Shown here: one piece after another, positions 58,876 to 64,000 of the stretch
How the letters are laid out: each line of letters opens with the position of its first letter
How positions within the stretch are numbered: the stretch's first letter is position 1
DNA from: Byssochlamys sp. IMV 00236
Lineage: Eukaryota; Ascomycota; Eurotiomycetes; Eurotiales; Thermoascaceae
Assembly: GCA_001931875.2 (NCBI GenBank)
Contig: MSJH02000625.1
Span: 1 to 64,000 of the forward strand
Length of the DNA stretch: 64,000 nucleotides
Direction: 5' to 3'
Notes under the pieces: model-generated
What the model was told of the DNA's origin: nothing
What the model saw: only the letters and a program-made list of their open reading frames with translations
Databases searched by the model: none
Program-made: the position numbers and the translations under genes

Positions 58876-61144
58876 TTAGAGTTGCACAAACTCGCCCCTC
58901 AGAATCTCATCCTCTTTGATGTCAGAAAGATACCTGGATATCTTCTCTGTCATCTTGCTTGTCTCGAAACCGAAGTACTTGTAAGCAGACTTCCCTGGAA
59001 GGCTATGTCCGAATCTCGTCATGCAAATAGCTGCATCAGCATATCTCTCCCAGCCATTAGGAGCATACGGCTCGATCACGACAGCTGGGATGTCCTTGTG
59101 GCGTCGTAGCGTTTCGCGCCTGTAAGAGACTGGTTGCTCTTCGAAAAGTCGCTGACAAGGAAAGCTGACTACCCGGGCACAGATATTCTTCGACTCCTTT
59201 AATTCCTTAGAAACTCCCAAAGCGAAAGACAGTTCTGCGCCGACGCCAATAATTGTGACATCAGCGCCCTCGGAGCCTTGATATTCCTCGAGAACATACG
59301 CTCCACGGAGGACACCTTCACGTTTAGTTTTTGCTAGTTGTGGCAGAGCGTGTCGGGAAGTCGAAATTATTGAAGGAGTCTTCTTCGCCTCGATGGCTGC
59401 GATCCAGGCACCGGCAGTTTCCTCACTATCACCGGGCCGGATATACAGTAGGTTGGGCATGGCTCTGTAAAGAGCTGCCAGCTCTATGGGCTGATGGGTC
59501 GGGCCATCTTCTCCCATTCCGATAGAATCATGAGTCGCCGCATGTATAACTTGTAATTGCTGGAGGGCACCCATGCGCACGGCTGGGGCAGCATACAGGT
59601 AGAACATGAAAAACGACGAGGTCACGGGGATAAAGGTATTGGGCGCGAATGCAGCGATTCCATTCGATATGGCACACATTGCATGTTCACGGATACCATA
59701 ATGGATATAGCGACCTGCATAGTTTCCGTCAATTCCGCAAATTGTTCGCAGATCAGGCTGGACTCATGTCAGATCCTTAACTTAGACATGGTTTATGTTT
59801 CAATTGACTCACATGCTGGAAATCCGTCTTTCCAGGATATGCCATATTGACTGACGGGGAAAGATCAGCAGTTCCCACCATGAACGTTCTGATCTTCTGG
59901 GCAACGGGGTTAAAAACTAGCCCAGATGCTGCGCGTGAAGCTGTAGGTTTCGATGGAAACTTCGTTGGAACCAGCGTATCCCAGTCTGCGGGTAGTTCTC
60001 CCTTGACTCTTCTCTGGAATTCCTCAGCAAGATCCGGGAAATCCTGAGAGTATCTGTCAAGAAGATTGCTCCAATTGTTAACCAGCGCTTCTCCTCGTGC
60101 TGGGATGTCTTCGAAGAACTTGCGAATTGTCGGACTGATAACAAAATGCTCGTCGGGGTTGAATCCATATGCCTTTTTCAGTTCCGCGACGTTATTCGCG
60201 CCAAGGGCCACTCCATGAGCCACGGCATCTCCTGCGACGGCTGTCCCTACCCCAATGACTGTTCGGACGTTGACAAATGTCGGCTTCCGAATTGATGCTC
60301 TCGCCTGTTTTAAAGCAGCGACAATTCCGCGGATATCATAGCATCCTTCTCCAATGTCAATGACATCCCATGCACAAGCACGCATCTTCGCATTGATATC
60401 TTCTGTGTTGGTCAAATCAACCGAACCATCGCAGGTGACCTGGTTGTTATCGTATATTATGGTAAGGTTGTTCAACCTCAGGTGGCCCGCGAACGAAATG
60501 GCTTCCAGAGCCACGCCTTCTTGTAAACAGGCATCTCCCACCATACACCAAGTATGGTTTGACACGACATCATATCCAGGTCTATTGTAGGTTGCCGCAA
60601 GATTCTTTGTCGCTATAGCGAGACCAACTGCATTTGCGACACCTTGCCCGAGCGGACCCGTTGTGACTTCTACTCCCTCGATCTCAATTTCAGGGTGTCC
60701 TGGACACAGGCTGTCTGCACGATCTGAGTGGTATGATTTTAGCTGGTCGAGAGTCATGGGTTTGTATCCGGTGAGATGAAGAAAGATGTACTGAAACAAG
60801 CAGGTATGTCCTAATTTTGGCATCGCGTCAGCATTTAATACAGTAGCTATAGTGCAAGGCATCTTTTCTGGTCTTTACCGTTGGAGAGAACAAATCTGTC
60901 ACGGTTAAAGAAGTCCGCAGTATGTGGTGCATATTGCATAACATATTTCCATAATGCCACCCCGACCGCAGCCATTCCCATAGCTCCTCTAGATAAGGAA
61001 CGAATTAGGACATATGTTCGTCATGTTACATACGCAGAAATCACTTTACCCTGGATGTCCCCCATTGAACTGCTGGCAGAGGTCAGCGATCAGGACTCGG
61101 AGAGTCCTCAGGACGTGGTCTTCATCTTCCGTTAAATGTTGCAT
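58876..61144 (-). CDS. Dihydroxyacetone-synthase-type transketolase, 694 aa
   Basis: Exons 61,144-61,050, 60,988-60,879, 60,810-59,813 and 59,757-58,876, with introns of 61, 68 and 55 bp, totalling 695 codons, the usual transketolase length. 'NGGHPGG' (27-33) opens the thiamine-diphosphate half. 'VGDACLQEG' (159-167) with 'YDNNQV' is the cofactor/Mg motif, in the GDA form I recall from dihydroxyacetone synthases. 'GIREHAM' carries the catalytic Glu425, and the pyrimidine and C-terminal domains follow. The enzyme moves a two-carbon ketol unit, classically from xylulose 5-phosphate to formaldehyde or another aldehyde. The C-terminus 'RGEFVQL' is not a standard PTS1 tripeptide, so peroxisomal location is not supported. 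Divergent from the polyol dehydrogenase. Confidence 0.92.
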
Positions 61145-61878
61145 TGTTGATGTTGCACGCTTTCGCTCTTGCGGATAACTGTTTGTCACCGTACTTAGTC
61201 GAAATTATATTTGTGGGTCAATAGCACTTCTAACACTCTGAAGGCTCTGCTAGGATAATTATACTAAATATTCTAAGACAAAGACGCTGGAAAATCTGCT
61301 CCTTAGCCCTAAGGATACGAATGTTGCAATGCTCTTGCTACTAGAACTAGTTGTCAGATTGTGGTCCAGACTCTCCATACTACAGCCTGTGGATATTGGA
61401 GCCATCTAACGACCTATTCGATAACAGATTATTTTGCGCAGAAAAGGCTGTCCAGCGCAACAGCCTGCCTTACATGTAGAGTGAATATGGGATTACTCCC
61501 CGAAACAGAATTTCTAAGCGCCGCTGCATGCTACGTATGTACCTAATTTTGCAACGATTAGAAATCCTTCACCAACCGGTTTCGCTGTATCACCAATCTC
61601 CACAAGATAGGTAATCAGATGAGCTGCCACGCCAAATAGGCTCTCACCAGAGCTTGCTTACGGACCAAAAGGCTTTCTAAGTTGTCCACATGGATTCTGA
61701 TGTGGATAGATAGGTAGTGCAGGAGATAGCCTAGACTCTTGGATCCTTCGCGGAAGCACTGAAAGTATCCCGGGGTCTTATATCATGAACTAATTTCCAG
61801 ACTGTTGCGATAAGTCCCTGTCCTTTTCTTGAGCAAACTTCTCGATCGATCTTTCTCCCATATTCTTGAGTTATAGCT
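61145..61878. promoter_or_regulatory. Divergent promoter, transketolase / polyol dehydrogenase
   Basis: 734 bp between two head-to-head genes of sugar metabolism. Short open frames inside (e.g. 61,361-61,546) have no protein features. Co-regulation is inferred from the arrangement; no operator identified. Confidence 0.5.
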
Positions 61879-63334
61879 ATGGCCCCGTATGTCATCCTTG
61901 AACAGGCCAGTGAATCCGGCGCTCAAGGTGAATGGGTCTCCAAAGCAAAAGCTATCGTCGAAGAGCATGAATTGGCGGATAAATCGAAACTGGGGCCATA
62001 TCGCAATCCATCCTTGCAAGTAACGCCAGATCATCAACTGAAACTTGTCGATGCTCCAATATATCAACCTGGACCTGGGGAAGTTCTGTTGCATATTAAA
62101 GCGACAGGAGTCTGCGGGTAAGCTGGCCTGAGACATTCCATTTATTGCGAAGATAGTTGCTGAGAGTATCCCACATAGGTCAGATATTCATTTCTGGAAA
62201 TCTGGAAGGATTGGGCCCCTCGAATTCAAGAGTGATTGTATCATAGGCCACGAGGCTGCTGGGGTTGTGCTTCAATGTGGGGAGAACGTCGCTAATTTTA
62301 AGCCAGGTAAGGAAGGAGGTATTCTAGAATACATCATGTGTTTTTGCTAAGTTAAATTGTATCTAGGTGACCGAGTCGCGCTTGAACCAGGAGTTTCCTG
62401 TGGAAATTGTTTCTTATGTCGCGAAGGTCGCTATAATCTTTGTGAGGATGTCCAGTTTGCTGGAGTATGGCCCGACCATGGAACAATTCAAAGGTTCAAG
62501 GTCCAATCAGCTAAGTGGCTGCACAAGTAAATATTGCGCTTCATTTATACATATAGCATTGCGCGCTAACAATTATAGACTTCCAGATAGTGTCAGCTTC
62601 GCAGAAGGAGCCCTTCTTGAACCTCTCTCAGTGGTCATGCACGGTATAAACACTGCTGGATTATCCCTCGGTCGGGGAGCTCTCATCTGTGGTGCAGGAC
62701 CTATTGGTCTTATAGCGCTGGCAGCTGCACGCGCGTCGGGGGCACACCCAATAGTCATCACAGATTTGGAGCCTCGTCGCTTAGCATTCGCTCAAGAGTT
62801 CGTCCCAAGCTGTAAGACATACATGGTCAACCCTTCCCTAGACGCAGCGGGAAACGCGAAGGCTGTTCGAGCTCTGTTTGGGAACGAGGAATACTTCGCA
62901 CCATCCACGGTTCTAGAATGTACCGGGGTGGAAAGCAGTGTCTGTACTGCTGCGTATGCAGTACGAAGAGGCGGTACAGTGATGGTTATCGGTGTTGGGA
63001 AATCCATAATGAACAACCTACCATTCATGCATATCTCCTTAGCAGAGGTAAGATCATACAGAAAAAAAAAAAAAAAAATGATGTAAAACGTCGCTAACTC
63101 ATTGTCACACATAAGATCAATCTGAAATTCATCAACCGTTACCACGATACCTGGCCAGCTGGCATCGCATGTTTGGACGGGAAAATCCTCGATCTGAAAA
63201 AGTTGATCACACACACTTTTACACTTGATAATGCTGCAGACGCTCTCCATCTATGCTCAGATACTAGCAAAGGAAGTATCAAAGTCCATATAGTTGATGA
63301 TACTGATGTTGGCCTTGAACTGTTCCAAAATTAG
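61879..63334 (+). CDS. Zinc-dependent polyol dehydrogenase (L-arabinitol/xylitol type), 404 aa
   Basis: Five exons: 61,879-62,117, 62,179-62,306, 62,367-62,526, 62,579-63,047 and 63,116-63,334. Introns of 61, 60, 52 and 68 bp; total 405 codons. Medium-chain dehydrogenase features: Cys79 in 'GVCGSDIHFW', His104-Glu105 in 'IIGHEAAG', and Glu190 in 'ALLEPLSV' as catalytic zinc ligands. Structural-zinc cysteines are 134, 137, 140 and 148 ('CGNCFLCREGRYNLC'). The nucleotide fold is 'GAGPIG' with Asp238 at the strand end, favouring NAD+. The N-terminal extension and overall pattern resemble L-arabinitol 4-dehydrogenase. It would oxidise a pentitol to a ketopentose, the substrate class of the divergent transketolase after phosphorylation. 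Intron 4 contains a 17-A run (63,062-63,078). Confidence 0.88.
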
Positions 63335-63486
63335 TAAGATATTGCAGCCTGGGCATAGTTAGCATAACACCACGAGTAGCATATTATTTAATCCAACGCT
63401 CCATATATTCCCGATAATACAAAACCTCGCACAGTTAATATCATGGGAGCACACGACCTTCTCATGATCTTGGCCAATGTGCTAAG
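63335..63486. other. Intergenic spacer
   Basis: Short AT-leaning stretch after the polyol dehydrogenase stop. No feature beyond a probable 3' untranslated region. Confidence 0.4.
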
Positions 63487-63900
63487 TTAGTACCTGCTGT
63501 ACCAAGTTTGGCCTTCGGATAAATCCCATCTCTCAACGATAGAAAGTACGGCATCACGCTGTCTTGCCGATCCCATATAGTATTCATGCGTTCCCTTGGC
63601 TGCTAATATCCCGCATCGTAGGCATTCAACAGTCTCGCTCAGATGTATTGGCAGGTGAAATATATGATGACTGGTGGCTTCAGCCTTCCTAATATGGATA
63701 TCTCCTGGAATGGCAAGTAGTAGCGCCGTTACGATCTGATCGCCTGACGGATCGCCACGCTCGTGTGCAACTCAACTTCTCCCCGACGCATATCGGCCAT
63801 CTTCCGAGGCCAAGAATGCTCAACAATTCCTCCTTTGAGGGAAATATTGCCGACTGACTGCAGGGTCTCGTGTCACTAGCTGATTCCTTAGTAACCGCAA
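63487..63900 (-). pseudogene. Partial or broken gene, unknown function
   Basis: Minus strand. A frame ending at 63,487 reads 'KAEATSHHIFHLPIHLSETVECLRCGILAAKGTHEYYMGSARQ' in a coding-like way but is blocked upstream by a stop near 63,777. Just upstream another frame reads 'MADMRRGEVELHTSVAIRQAIRS'. A frameshift or an unrecognised intron would join them. The remaining sequence runs off the window edge, so completeness cannot be judged. No family recognised. Confidence 0.35.
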
Positions 63901-64000
63901 TTCCCCATGCGCGAAAAACAAGGTTTCAGCTTGACGGTAGCATCTGTAACTGTAGTCCGCGCTATGCGTCATGGTGCATCCTTTTCAACTTCTGCAAAAC

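Noticed and set aside
58876..61144. Peroxisomal targeting of the transketolase
   Set aside because: The C-terminus VQL does not fit the S/A/C-K/R/H-L/M consensus.
61361..61546. 61-codon ORF between two divergent genes
   Set aside because: Short, no homology signal, lies in the presumed shared promoter.
63062..63078. 17-A run as a processed-transcript poly(A) tail
   Set aside because: It lies inside an intron with proper GT-AG borders of the polyol dehydrogenase; simple homopolymer.

Overview
The window looks like part of a chromosome from a filamentous ascomycete, probably Eurotiomycetes (Aspergillus/Penicillium-type). This is inferred from short GT-AG introns of about 45-120 bp, Zn2Cys6 regulators, LysM/hevein-type protein remnants, chromodomain Ty3/gypsy elements, and very AT-rich blocks in which Gln/Trp codons have become TAG/TAA. 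That last pattern is expected from repeat-induced point mutation (RIP). No tRNA, rRNA or CRISPR array was seen.

Layout. (1) 1-28,450 is an AT-rich graveyard of nested, RIP-ruined retroelements. The clearest parts are: a Ty3/gypsy integrase relic (7.87-8.77 kb); an outer chromovirus integrase at 12.6-13.6 kb that resumes with its chromodomain at 24.3-24.8 kb; and, splitting it, a 10.7-kb LTR element (13,597-24,321) with 328-bp LTRs and a GTAT target duplication. That inner element itself carries a non-RIPed 495-bp hAT-type MITE with an 8-bp target duplication. A solo LTR, tandem repeats and unidentified degenerate sequence fill the rest. (2) 28.6-32.8 kb is an island of normal composition: an intact 403-aa orphan protein with an internal duplication, a truncated FHA-kinase pseudogene, and a 5'-truncated multi-exon gene of unknown function. 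(3) 33.3-39.7 kb is a second RIPed chromovirus with paired 308-bp LTRs, split by a solo LTR of the same family as the one at 26.5 kb. (4) 40.1-46.8 kb is a decayed zone: a LysM/hevein-domain pseudogene, a broken gene of unknown family, and small transposon-end remnants. (5) 47.0-63.3 kb is a compact block of eight apparently intact genes.

The eight-gene block reads as a candidate metabolic (possibly secondary-metabolite) cluster: a TauD-type Fe(II)/2-oxoglutarate dioxygenase; a 494-aa ATP-grasp-like ligase; a divergently transcribed 468-aa PaaK-like adenylate-forming enzyme; a 300-aa protein of unknown function; a 610-aa Zn2Cys6 regulator; a tail-to-tail paralogue of that regulator lacking the zinc cluster; a 694-aa dihydroxyacetone-synthase-type transketolase; and a divergent 404-aa polyol dehydrogenase. 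Two ligases, an oxygenase, two sugar/ketol enzymes and private regulators suggest a pathway activating a carboxylic acid and a pentose-derived unit. No PKS, NRPS or terpene synthase is present, so any product class is unknown. A 180-bp piece of the transketolase gene is duplicated upstream of the zinc-cluster regulator.

Gene models with introns were assembled by hand from splice consensus and reading-frame continuity; the intact ones all sum to whole codons. Family names come from recalled motifs, not from database searches.
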